Part shown: positions 1 through 5,022 of the stretch, piece by piece
Numbering within the stretch: position 1 is the first letter of the stretch
Layout: each line of letters starts with the position of its first letter
NCBI GenBank assembly: GCA_937892275.1
Contig: CALAVG010000329.1
Coordinates: 1-5,022 of the forward strand
DNA: 5,022 bases
Origin: an uncultured Methanomicrobiales archaeon
Lineage (GTDB): Archaea; Thermoplasmatota; Thermoplasmata; Methanomassiliicoccales; Methanomethylophilaceae
Reading direction: 5' to 3'
Position numbers and translations under genes: made by a program
The notes under the pieces: generated by a model
The model's database searches: none
Told to the model about the DNA's origin: nothing
The model's input: the letters and a program-made list of their open reading frames with translations, nothing else

Positions 1-85
1 CATGACATGATATCTGAACGACCTGGTGAACACCCACACGGCAGTGATGACCATCAGAACGAGTAGTATGGCGTTGACGGTCTCA
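1..85 (-). other. Possible continuation of the 63-residue membrane protein in the next frame
   Basis: Read on the minus strand in the frame one step from the gene at 54-245, this stretch is open to the window edge. It encodes GETVNAILLVLMVITAVW followed by VFTRSFRYHVM. That is a convincing membrane helix of about 18 residues followed by Arg-rich positions, as expected just inside a membrane. The helix starts well before the only ATG of this frame (position 54), so it fits a continuation of the preceding protein better than a new gene. One extra base in the C5 run at 86-90 (G5 on the coding strand) would join the frames. Alternatively the ATG at 54, which overlaps the stop as TGATG, starts a separate gene, but no Shine-Dalgarno site precedes it, unlike the four junctions upstream. 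The 3' end lies outside the window. Confidence 0.5.
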
Positions 86-245
86 CCCCCGAATAGAACA
101 CCATGCCTCCCAGGAAGGCCAGGACTCCGCCCACGGTGAGGAAGGAGATCCCGTCGTCTATCCCCAGGACATCGCTGATGTACGGCGACAACCAGGATGA
201 AGCAAGGAACAGCCCCGTTCCGATGATGATGCGAAGCAGCCTCAT
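54..245 (-). CDS. Small membrane protein, 63 residues, possibly frameshifted
   Basis: I do not recognise this protein. As read it has 63 residues: a hydrophobic N-terminus (about residues 3-24, with Arg at 2 and 5), a short polar loop with DVLGIDDG, and a second Gly-rich hydrophobic segment (about 33-52). It ends in a polar tail, GVRPSTPYYSF, that looks out of character. The start is the ATG at 243-245, which overlaps the stop of the preceding gene as ATGA. A perfect AGGAGG lies 8 bases upstream, inside that gene. The odd tail begins at a run of five G on the coding strand (86-90). In the neighbouring frame beyond that point there is a third membrane helix. The gene is therefore either shortened by an indel or sequencing error, or uses a -1 frameshift. 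The coding call is good; the C-terminus is doubtful. Confidence 0.65.
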   Translation of the reverse strand: MRLLRIIIGTGLFLASSWLSPYISDVLGIDDGISFLTVGGVLAFLGGMVFYSGVRPSTPYYSF

Positions 246-532
246 CGGAGATCCCTCCTACAGTCACATTGGGATACCTCGGAGTAGAACGCGAGGTAGA
301 TGACGATGCATTCCAGTGCGCATACCATGAAGAGGATGAACCCGGACATCATCCAGAATACCGTGGGATCCGTGGGGATGTTGTCCACCACGGCCTTGGC
401 CACTGTGTTCCCGGTCGAATCGCTCAGCAGGCTTCCGAGAGATTCACCTGTGCCGAGGGTGACCACGAGATCGAGGATGAAGGCCGCATTGAGGACTCCT
501 GCCAGGAGAGGTACCCAGAATCTCGCGTTCAT
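242..532 (-). CDS. Small membrane protein, 96 residues, two membrane segments
   Basis: I do not recognise the family. Starting at the ATG at 530-532 the product has 96 residues. The first hydrophobic segment is about residues 6-28 and the second about 59-83. Between them is a polar loop of about 30 residues with GTGESLGSLLSDSTGN. The C-terminal tail holds QCDCRRDLR, with a Cys pair (89 and 91). This start is chosen over the upstream in-frame ATG at 553 because it overlaps the previous stop as ATGA and has AGGAGG 8 bases upstream. The upstream ATG lacks such a site and would overlap more. The last codons (AGG AGG GAT) make the ribosome binding site of the next gene. A role as a small envelope partner of the surface proteins upstream is inferred from the operon only. 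Confidence 0.8.
   Translation of the reverse strand: MNARFWVPLLAGVLNAAFILDLVVTLGTGESLGSLLSDSTGNTVAKAVVDNIPTDPTVFWMMSGFILFMVCALECIVIYLAFYSEVSQCDCRRDLR
254..259 (-). promoter_or_regulatory. Shine-Dalgarno site for the 63-residue protein
   Basis: AGGAGG on the minus strand, 8 bases before the ATG at 243-245. It is formed by the two Arg codons in the C-terminal CRRDLR of the preceding gene, so the upstream coding sequence carries the signal. Confidence 0.85.
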
Positions 533-951
533 GGGTAATCCCTCCTCTTCCATCTTCTCTCGTCCTCATCCCAGTAGCTGTTCCCGCGGTTCTGGATGAT
601 GGGCGTCTCGAAGTACTCCTGCTTCAGATTCCATCTTCCCCTGACATAATTGATGATGTATCTCGTGATGAGAATCATCAGCACTATGAATCCGAAGATT
701 ATCAGGATCTGAGCCGCATCCTGGCTGATGCCAAGGGTGGTGGCCACAACGTTGGAGGCACCCCCGTTGAGGAACAGGTAGGTGAATCCTCCCGCAATGG
801 CCACCTTGAAGGCATTGCCCCAAGTGATCACTGTCTTGGCACCGGCCTGGATAGCCTCGCTGGCGACCTTCGTGGTAGTCGATGCAGCGGCTGAGCCTCC
901 TCTTCCGAAGAGCTTCGAGACCGCTTTGGCAAGACTGCTCCAGGCACTCAT
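529..951 (-). CDS. Membrane protein, 140 residues, two membrane segments
   Basis: I do not recognise the family. The chosen start is the ATG at 949-951: an AGGAGGGT site lies upstream, and the start sits 2 bases after the previous stop. An in-frame ATG at 987 would add 12 residues but would overlap the previous gene by 34 bases. The product opens with an amphipathic, basic stretch (AWSSLAKAVSKLFGRGG), then an Ala/Thr/Ser segment (about 20-40). A first moderately hydrophobic segment spans about 47-68 and a strong membrane helix about 80-103 (QILIIFGFIVLMILITRYII). A charged tail of about 35 residues follows, with DEDERRWKRRDYP at the end. The basic residues after the second helix (RGRWNLK) suggest that the tail is cytoplasmic. 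The final AGG AGG GAT codons form the ribosome site of the next gene, and the stop overlaps its ATG as ATGA. Confidence 0.82.
   Translation of the reverse strand: MSAWSSLAKAVSKLFGRGGSAAASTTTKVASEAIQAGAKTVITWGNAFKVAIAGGFTYLFLNGGASNVVATTLGISQDAAQILIIFGFIVLMILITRYIINYVRGRWNLKQEYFETPIIQNRGNSYWDEDERRWKRRDYP
541..546 (-). promoter_or_regulatory. Shine-Dalgarno site for the 96-residue protein
   Basis: AGGAGG on the minus strand, 8 bases before the ATG at 530-532. It is encoded by the two Arg codons of the C-terminal KRRDYP of the preceding gene. It decides the start of the 96-residue protein. Confidence 0.88.
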
Positions 952-953
952 GG

Positions 954-2291
954 TCAGTACACCCTCCTGGATCTGAGGTAGAGGCATCCGATGATCGCCG
1001 CGATGATCAGGACGATAATGAGAAGGTAGTTCTTCTCAAGGAAGTCCTGGACATCATCGATGGGGCCATCATTGTCCTTATCCTCTGCTGCATTCCAGAT
1101 CGCCTTGACGGTGACATCGCCTGTGAGCTGCACCGACTGACCGGGCTGGTAGACCTTGAGTCCGCATGCCCATCCTCCGAACTTGCAACCGTCCTTCGTT
1201 CCATCGTAGGTTGGGAAGGTGAACGAACTTCCAGACTGGATGTTGACCGCTGCCATCGTCTTGGAACCTCCGTCGACGTTGAAAGTGACGACGATCTCGG
1301 AGACAACCGGAGCAGTGCTCCTCCAGACAGCCTTGAAGGTCACATCTGAAGTGACGTTGAAGCTCTGACCGGGCTGGTATGTCGTGTTGTTATACGACCA
1401 TCCGCTGAACTCGTATCCCGCCTTCGTTCCGGAGTATCCGGGAAGGGTTATCTGCGAGCCGCTGGCAGCGGTCATATCAGGAACGCTGGCGGAGCCTCCG
1501 TCGACGTTGAAGGACACGGTCCTGTTGATCACGGGAGCCGAGTTCTCGGTCCAGGATGCAGTCAGGGTGATGTTCCCTGTTATCGGGGACGAGAAGCTGA
1601 ACAGTGCGCCGTCCAGATACCATCCCTTGAAGGTGTATCCCGATCTGACAGGATCGGCCGGAGCCGAAGCCGTTTGACCGGATTCGATCGTCTGGGAAGA
1701 TACGGAGGAGCCTCCGTTGCTGTCGAATGTCACCGTGTACTTCACGACGGGGGCCTGGACCTGAGTCCATTTAGCATAGAGAGTCATGGACTTGGTGACG
1801 CCTGCAGACCAGTCCACAGCATTCTCGAAAGACGATTCGTAGAACCATCCATCGAACTCGTAGCCGGACCTTGTGGGGTCGGCCGGTTTGGTAGCCGTTG
1901 TGTTGTAGGAATCCATCTGGATGTCGCTGATGGCTGAACCTCCGTTGCTGTCGAAGGTTATCCTGGGGTAGCCCATGATCTGGACCTTGTAGACCTCGGT
2001 CGTAGTGCCTTGGGTGTTGGTTGTTGTCTGAGTGACGTAGTAGGTCCCCTCATCGGCATAGACGTGCCTAGGGTTCCATTCCGTGCTGTGCTCAGTGCCG
2101 TCGCCGAAATCCCAGTCGATGGTCTGGGCCTCGGCTCCGTCGAATACGAACTGGAGGGTGTACGAGTAGAACTGCCCGTAGTCCCTCGTTATCTCCGGAT
2201 CCGCATCGGATTCCGATGGGATCATTATGAAAGCCGTCGCCAGGAAGGCGAGGGCCATTGCTGCCGTTATTGTTCTGTTGTCAAACTGCAT
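954..2291 (-). CDS. Membrane-anchored surface protein with one PKD domain and four InlB B-type repeats
   Basis: A 445-residue secreted and anchored protein, probably displayed on the cell surface for adhesion or as envelope structure. Residues 1-30 form a signal peptide, with a hydrophobic core TAAMALAFLATAFIMI followed by ESDAD. A PKD domain follows (about 35-108), shown by WDFGDGT near 60-66 and HVYADEGTYYVT near 76-87. Four InlB B-type (Listeria-Bacteroides) repeats come next, at about 111-176, 185-249, 257-324 and 332-400. Each has a TFxxxGG start, a GYxFxGW centre and a xxAxW end. An acidic linker (EDKDNDGPIDD) leads to a membrane helix (about 422-438) and the basic end RSRRVY, so the repeats face outside. 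The ATG at 2289-2291 is preferred over the GTG at 2303, because a perfect AGGAGG covers 2303-2308. The gene overlaps the previous one by 11 bases. These repeats are common in Methanomassiliicoccales surface proteins; ligand unknown. Confidence 0.9.
   Translation of the reverse strand: MQFDNRTITAAMALAFLATAFIMIPSESDADPEITRDYGQFYSYTLQFVFDGAEAQTIDWDFGDGTEHSTEWNPRHVYADEGTYYVTQTTTNTQGTTTEVYKVQIMGYPRITFDSNGGSAISDIQMDSYNTTATKPADPTRSGYEFDGWFYESSFENAVDWSAGVTKSMTLYAKWTQVQAPVVKYTVTFDSNGGSSVSSQTIESGQTASAPADPVRSGYTFKGWYLDGALFSFSSPITGNITLTASWTENSAPVINRTVSFNVDGGSASVPDMTAASGSQITLPGYSGTKAGYEFSGWSYNNTTYQPGQSFNVTSDVTFKAVWRSTAPVVSEIVVTFNVDGGSKTMAAVNIQSGSSFTFPTYDGTKDGCKFGGWACGLKVYQPGQSVQLTGDVTVKAIWNAAEDKDNDGPIDDVQDFLEKNYLLIIVLIIAAIIGCLYLRSRRVY
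963..968 (-). promoter_or_regulatory. Shine-Dalgarno site for the 140-residue protein
   Basis: AGGAGG, extended to AGGAGGGT, on the minus strand, 11 bases before the ATG at 949-951 (9 counted from the extended match). It is made by the Arg-Arg codons of the C-terminal SRRVY of the surface protein. Confidence 0.85.
1092..1961 (-). repeat. Four InlB B-type protein repeats in two sub-classes
   Basis: The repeats occupy about 1770-1961, 1548-1739, 1320-1523 and 1092-1298, in translation order. The first two share a DSNGG start and a DPxRSGYxFxGW core. The last two share NVDGG, a GTKxG core and YQPGQS. The DNA retains exact direct repeats: 17 bases at 1711-1727 and 1939-1955 (the SNGG codons), 17 bases at 1267-1283 and 1495-1511 (the NVDGG codons), and 15 bases at 1137-1151 and 1365-1379 (the YQPGQS codons). 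The pattern suggests duplication within each pair after the two classes had diverged. Confidence 0.85.
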
Positions 2292-4065
2292 AGATAATCG
2301 CACCTCCTGTGGGGGATGATGTGAAGTCGAGTGCTGAAAGCACTGTGACCGAGAAGGTCTTGGTCGCGGACGTGTAGTCCGTCTTGGCGAACGTCAGGGT
2401 GACGTTATACGTGCCTGGCGCCGTGGGCGTTCCCGATACGGTGCCGCCGTTGGCTGAAAGCCAGGATGCTCCGCTGACCGTTATGGAGCATCCGTCCACG
2501 GATACCGTAGGCTTGAAGCTCCATGAGGAACCTACAACACCGTACTGGTCGGGGGTCCCGGATACTGTGATCGAAGCCGACTTCCAGACCGCATAGAGCT
2601 GGGTGGTCCCATAGTTGAAGCTGTAGGACCCCCCAGACGAATAGGTCGCAGATGTTGCGGACGAGGATGTGGACCATCCGAGGAAGGTGTATCCCGATCT
2701 GGTGGGCTTCGTCGATGACAGGGTGATCGACTTGGAAGTCGATGATGCCGTGGTCGTCGTATCGGAGGGTGCACCGGAACCGCCGTTCGCGCTGTATTTG
2801 ATCGTGTACTGGTAGGTGTAGGTGGTTGTGGATGTCATCTGCTCCGACGGGTAGTACTTCGTCGTCTTGGTGACAGTGACGGAGTCTCCGAGACTGGACC
2901 CGTATGAGCTGGATGCCATGTTGTAACAATGGTCGGTATACGTTGTCACCGAGGTGTAGTTGGTACCCGAACCGTTCTCGCTGGACTTTCCGTACCAGTC
3001 GATATCGATGGATGTTCCCGAAGCTATGGTGTAGGTATGGCTGCTTGAGGTGTACGTGGTCGAATCGGAACCTCCGACCCACTTGAACGATGCCCAGTTG
3101 CCCTTGTAGACGGTGACAGAGTAATTGGAGACCTGCTCCTGCCATACTGCATAGAGGGTCTTGGAGCTCTTGTATCCCACCGAGATGGAATCTCCGGAGT
3201 GGTAGGATGCGGATGTGGCTCCCGAGGATGTGGCCCAGCCCAGGAATATGTATCCTGATCTGGTCGGTGTTCCTGAGGCGACAGTGAAGCTGTGGCTCGA
3301 TGTGGATGTTCCCGTATAGGATTGGGTGCTTGGAGCTCCGGATCCGCCGTTGGCGTTGTAGTACAGGTAGCATGTGTAATCGGTAGTCTGGGTCGCTCTG
3401 GTGAAGGTCGCCGTTATCGACTTGGCCGACGTGACCGTTCCCGATGTGGAGGACCACTTGGAGAACGAGTATGTGTACGACGACGTGCTTGATGCAGGCG
3501 TTGCCGTCACGGACTGACCGTCACTGAACGTGATCTTATTGCCGCTGGCAGTGTATGTGGTACCGGAAGCCACGGATATGCTGGTCTTGCTGACAGAACC
3601 GTAGCTAGATGGGCTCGCAGAGAAGGATACGGTGTATTTTGTGGTCGAAGCCGCCTTGACGGTCACCCCGTAGAGGAGATCCTCGAGCTCATCGACCCCT
3701 CCCTCGTCCATGATGACCAGACGGATGTAGTACTTGCCGGTGGCCAGAGTAGATTCCGCGGTAAGCACGAGACCATGGGCATTGGCTTGCAGATCGTATT
3801 TGCTGAAATCCGCCCAGGACCCCCAGGTGGTGCTTGTGGCCAGCCCCAGGGTATAGTTGCCGCCCGCAGCCTGTATCAGATCCCACCAGTCCTCATGGAG
3901 GTCGTCGACCCAGTAGAAGGTCTTGGTCTCACCCACATTGATGGTGAGATTGTCCTCCACCAGATCGGCGGCATCGGAATCCTCGGGATCCGATATCATG
4001 AAGCAGGCCGAGGCCATGAGTATGGCCAAGGCCGCGAACATGAGCATTCTCATTCCGCAGTTCAT
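2281..4065 (-). CDS. Large secreted Ser/Thr-rich surface protein with InlB-type repeats and an Ig-like domain
   Basis: About 594 residues from the ATG at 4063-4065. A GTG at 4072-4074 would add three residues and give a GTGA overlap with the previous stop; neither start has a strong ribosome site. A signal peptide covers about 1-32 (MLMFAALAILMASACFMI, then SDPEDSDA). A probable Ig-like N-terminal domain follows (about 35-137). Next come a diverged InlB-type repeat (about 143-223), a typical repeat (about 233-308, NANGGSGAP to GYIFLGW to LYAVW) and an unusual Ser/Tyr-rich segment (about 314-415). A second typical repeat lies at about 420-495. The last domain, at about 497-575, contains NGGTVSGTPTAPGTYNVTL, as in putative Ig (He_PIG) domains. 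No membrane anchor is seen. It ends in FTSSPTGGAIIYAV, nearly identical to the end of the preceding gene. The heavy Ser/Thr content suggests glycosylation. Role in adhesion or envelope structure is inferred. Confidence 0.85.
   Translation of the reverse strand: MNCGMRMLMFAALAILMASACFMISDPEDSDAADLVEDNLTINVGETKTFYWVDDLHEDWWDLIQAAGGNYTLGLATSTTWGSWADFSKYDLQANAHGLVLTAESTLATGKYYIRLVIMDEGGVDELEDLLYGVTVKAASTTKYTVSFSASPSSYGSVSKTSISVASGTTYTASGNKITFSDGQSVTATPASSTSSYTYSFSKWSSTSGTVTSAKSITATFTRATQTTDYTCYLYYNANGGSGAPSTQSYTGTSTSSHSFTVASGTPTRSGYIFLGWATSSGATSASYHSGDSISVGYKSSKTLYAVWQEQVSNYSVTVYKGNWASFKWVGGSDSTTYTSSSHTYTIASGTSIDIDWYGKSSENGSGTNYTSVTTYTDHCYNMASSSYGSSLGDSVTVTKTTKYYPSEQMTSTTTYTYQYTIKYSANGGSGAPSDTTTTASSTSKSITLSSTKPTRSGYTFLGWSTSSSATSATYSSGGSYSFNYGTTQLYAVWKSASITVSGTPDQYGVVGSSWSFKPTVSVDGCSITVSGASWLSANGGTVSGTPTAPGTYNVTLTFAKTDYTSATKTFSVTVLSALDFTSSPTGGAIIYAV
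2303..2308 (-). promoter_or_regulatory. Shine-Dalgarno site for the PKD/InlB-repeat protein
   Basis: AGGAGG (extended AGGAGGTG) on the minus strand, 11 bases before the ATG at 2289-2291. It falls in the Thr-Gly-Gly codons of the conserved C-terminal tail of the previous gene. The site overlaps the alternative GTG at 2301-2303, which rules that codon out as a start using this signal. Confidence 0.88.
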
Positions 4066-4070
4066 GTCTA

Positions 4071-4475
4071 TCACACGGCGTAGATGATCGCTCCGCCTGT
4101 GGGTGCGGAAGTGAACACGAGCTGGCTGTAGACGTTGACGGTGACATCCATAGAGGCTGTCTGGCCTGCTGCGGATGTGACCGTGACGGTTGCGGTGTTG
4201 CCTGTTCCGATGGACGCCTTATCAGCATGGAGCTGGCCGTTGGAGATACCGACGTTCATTCCGGTAACGGTGGTGGAAGCTGTCAGGACGTTGTCCGATC
4301 CTCCGGTGACGGTGAATGCCGATGTGTTGCCACCTTCGCTGCCTGCGAGGATGTTCAGGACCTCGTCTCCGGAAATGGAGAGAGTGTCCTCGACGCTGAC
4401 CGCTATGTCGACGGTCTTTATCTGTCCGTATGCAGTAGCACAGGTGACGGTGACCGTCGATGCCAGTGAGGATGC
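4071..4475 (-). CDS. C-terminal fragment of an Ig-like repeat surface protein, cut at a junction
   Basis: The minus frame ending in TGA at 4071-4073 is open up to a stop at 4497-4499, so the true N-terminus is missing. About 130 residues remain. They begin in the end of one Ig-like domain (STVTVTCATAYGQ, then KTVDIAVSVEDTL). A full domain follows (SISGDEVLNILAGSEGGN to TGNTATVTVTSAAGQTASMD). The two TVT...GQ...V segments align with each other, which supports tandem Ig-like domains. The protein ends in VFTSAPTGGAIIYAV, the same tail as the next gene. Using the internal ATG at 4257-4259 would split a domain and leave no signal peptide, so I treat the gene as truncated. Sequence upstream of about 4,475 belongs to an unrelated plus-strand gene. 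The exact limit is uncertain by a few tens of bases. Confidence 0.75.
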   Translation of the reverse strand, partial: ASSLASTVTVTCATAYGQIKTVDIAVSVEDTLSISGDEVLNILAGSEGGNTSAFTVTGGSDNVLTASTTVTGMNVGISNGQLHADKASIGTGNTATVTVTSAAGQTASMDVTVNVYSQLVFTSAPTGGAIIYAV

Positions 4476-4496
4476 AAAGGTGGAATGGCCTACGTT
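4441..4496. other. Probable junction between archaeal and Bacteroidales DNA
   Basis: Left of this interval the minus strand carries the Ig-like surface gene. Right of it the plus strand carries the BatD-like gene. Neither gene shows its N-terminus, and the two would have to run head to head through each other. In the overlap both readings look plausible (minus: STVTVTCATAYG; plus: VTVTVDASEDAK), as expected if a short shared stretch around GTGACGGTGACCGTCGA guided the join. The minus frame is closed by TGA at 4497-4499. Confidence 0.7.
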
Positions 4497-5022
4497 TCAA
4501 CCAAGGCAGGAGATTGTGGCTAGCGTGGAGGTGATTAGCACCCAACACCCATCACCCAACACCCTGGTGGTGACGCTGACCTCGTTCGACGGCAATCTGT
4601 ACTACCTGCCACCCTTCAAGGTGAAGGTCAACGGTAAGGCCGCAGAAAGCAAGAGTCTTGCGCTGAAAGTAACTGAGGTTGAGGTAGATACCACTAAGCT
4701 GGAGAAGTTCTTCGGACCGAAGGATGTACAGGATAATCCCTTCCTGTGGAGCGACTGGTCGCTGTCGTTCTGGCTCAGCGTGCTGATGCTGGTGTTGATA
4801 GCTGTTGTCTACTATCTGTATCTGCGTCTGCGCGACAACAAGCCCATCATAGCCCATATCAAGATTGTGAAGCGGCTGTTGCCCCACCAGAAGGCGATGA
4901 AGGAAATCGAGCAGATCAAGGCCGACAAGATGGTCAGCTCGGAGAACCAGAAGGAATACTACACCAAGCTGACCGACACGCTGCGTAAGTATATCGAAGA
5001 GCGCTACGGCTTCTCGGCGATG
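4441..5022 (+). CDS. Internal fragment of a Bacteroidales BatD-like membrane protein
   Basis: This plus frame is open to the right edge and has coding character distinct from everything to its left. About 194 residues are visible. They start with a beta-rich segment (DASEDAKVEWPTFQPRQ, then VEVIST), followed by LTSFDGNLYYLPPFKVKV at about 46-63. Next come EVDTTKLEKFFGPKDVQDNP and a membrane helix (about 106-128, FWLSVLMLVLIAVVYYLYLR). A basic, helical cytoplasmic part follows (VKRLLPHQKAMKEIEQIK and TDTLRKYIEERYGF). This order matches, from memory, the BatD-like protein found near moxR and batA/batB genes in Bacteroides and Prevotella, of the aerotolerance (Bat) type. It probably acts at the inner membrane facing the periplasm; its biochemical role is not established. 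The N-terminus with the signal peptide is missing at the junction and the C-terminus is outside the window. Confidence 0.75.
4539..4564 (+). repeat. 12-base direct repeat inside the BatD-like gene
   Basis: CACCCAACACCC occurs at 4539-4550 and again at 4553-4564, with two bases (AT) between, giving a 14-base period. In protein it reads TQHPSPNT, just before the conserved SFDGNLYYLPP motif. The AC-rich run differs in composition from the flanking coding sequence. Confidence 0.8.

Noticed and set aside
954..1040. Archaeosortase-type sorting signal at the end of the anchored protein
   Set aside because: A membrane helix with a basic tail is present, but no PGF, PEF or similar tripeptide motif precedes it, so a plain membrane anchor is the better call.
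882..1349. Plus-strand open frame of 155 codons
   Set aside because: It lies opposite the PKD/InlB-repeat gene, lacks a ribosome site and gives a charged, low-complexity product with no recognisable motif.
1092..1961. Periodic direct repeats considered as a CRISPR array
   Set aside because: Units are about 200 bases, diverged, continuously coding and correspond to protein domains.
2405..3457. Long minus-strand open frame (350 codons) in another frame of the large surface gene
   Set aside because: The product is rich in His, Arg, Gln and Ile with no domain or start signal. It is a by-product of repeated Ser/Thr codons in the real gene, which has a signal peptide and recognisable repeats.
4405..4446. 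Possible true start of the BatD-like gene at the ATG at 4405, giving MSTVFICPYAVAQ as a signal peptide
   Set aside because: It is short, lacks basic residues and a ribosome site, and the same bases encode a good Ig-like strand on the minus strand that matches its own paralogous domain. Kept only as a remote alternative.
4222..4548. Minus-strand open frame of 108 codons crossing the junction
   Set aside because: It is in a different frame from the Ig-like gene, rich in His and Arg, and crosses from one source DNA to the other.
4552..4887. Minus-strand open frame of 111 codons opposite the BatD-like gene
   Set aside because: The product is Gln/His-rich without motifs, while the plus strand has a convincing membrane helix and conserved-looking segments.

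Overview
The window reads as two unrelated pieces of DNA joined near position 4,440-4,495. Positions 1 to about 4,470 look archaeal and are coded entirely on the minus strand. The remainder, to 5,022, is the middle of a plus-strand gene that resembles a Bacteroidales BatD-type membrane protein. The first piece best fits a gut or rumen methanogen of the Methanomassiliicoccales. That placement is inferred from the secreted proteins built from PKD, InlB B-type (Listeria-Bacteroides) and Ig-like repeats, which are expanded in that group; no marker gene is present. The Bacteroidales neighbour suggests a gut metagenome contig and a chimeric assembly, although real transfer cannot be excluded from the sequence alone.

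Minus-strand layout, in order of transcription (right to left): (1) the C-terminal end of an Ig-like surface protein, cut off at the junction; (2) a secreted protein of about 594 residues, rich in Ser, Thr and Tyr, with InlB-type repeats and a putative Ig domain; (3) a 445-residue surface protein with a signal peptide, one PKD domain, four InlB B-type repeats and a C-terminal membrane anchor; (4) a 140-residue protein with two membrane segments; (5) a 96-residue protein with two membrane segments; (6) a 63-residue membrane protein that may be frameshifted and continue off the left edge. Genes overlap by 4 to 11 bases or lie 2 bases apart, so there is no intergenic space and no visible promoter or terminator. 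It looks like one operon whose first genes lie beyond the junction.

The genes are linked by a repeated device. At four successive junctions the last codons of one gene contain a perfect AGGAGG Shine-Dalgarno site for the next. This fixes the C-terminal residues (Arg-Arg or Gly-Gly) and points to translational coupling. The first two surface proteins also share a C-terminal tail, PTGGAIIYAV, and neither ends in a membrane anchor. A reasonable but unproven reading is a cell-surface assembly: two secreted repeat proteins, one anchored repeat protein and two or three small membrane proteins made together. I do not recognise the small membrane proteins and assign them no function.
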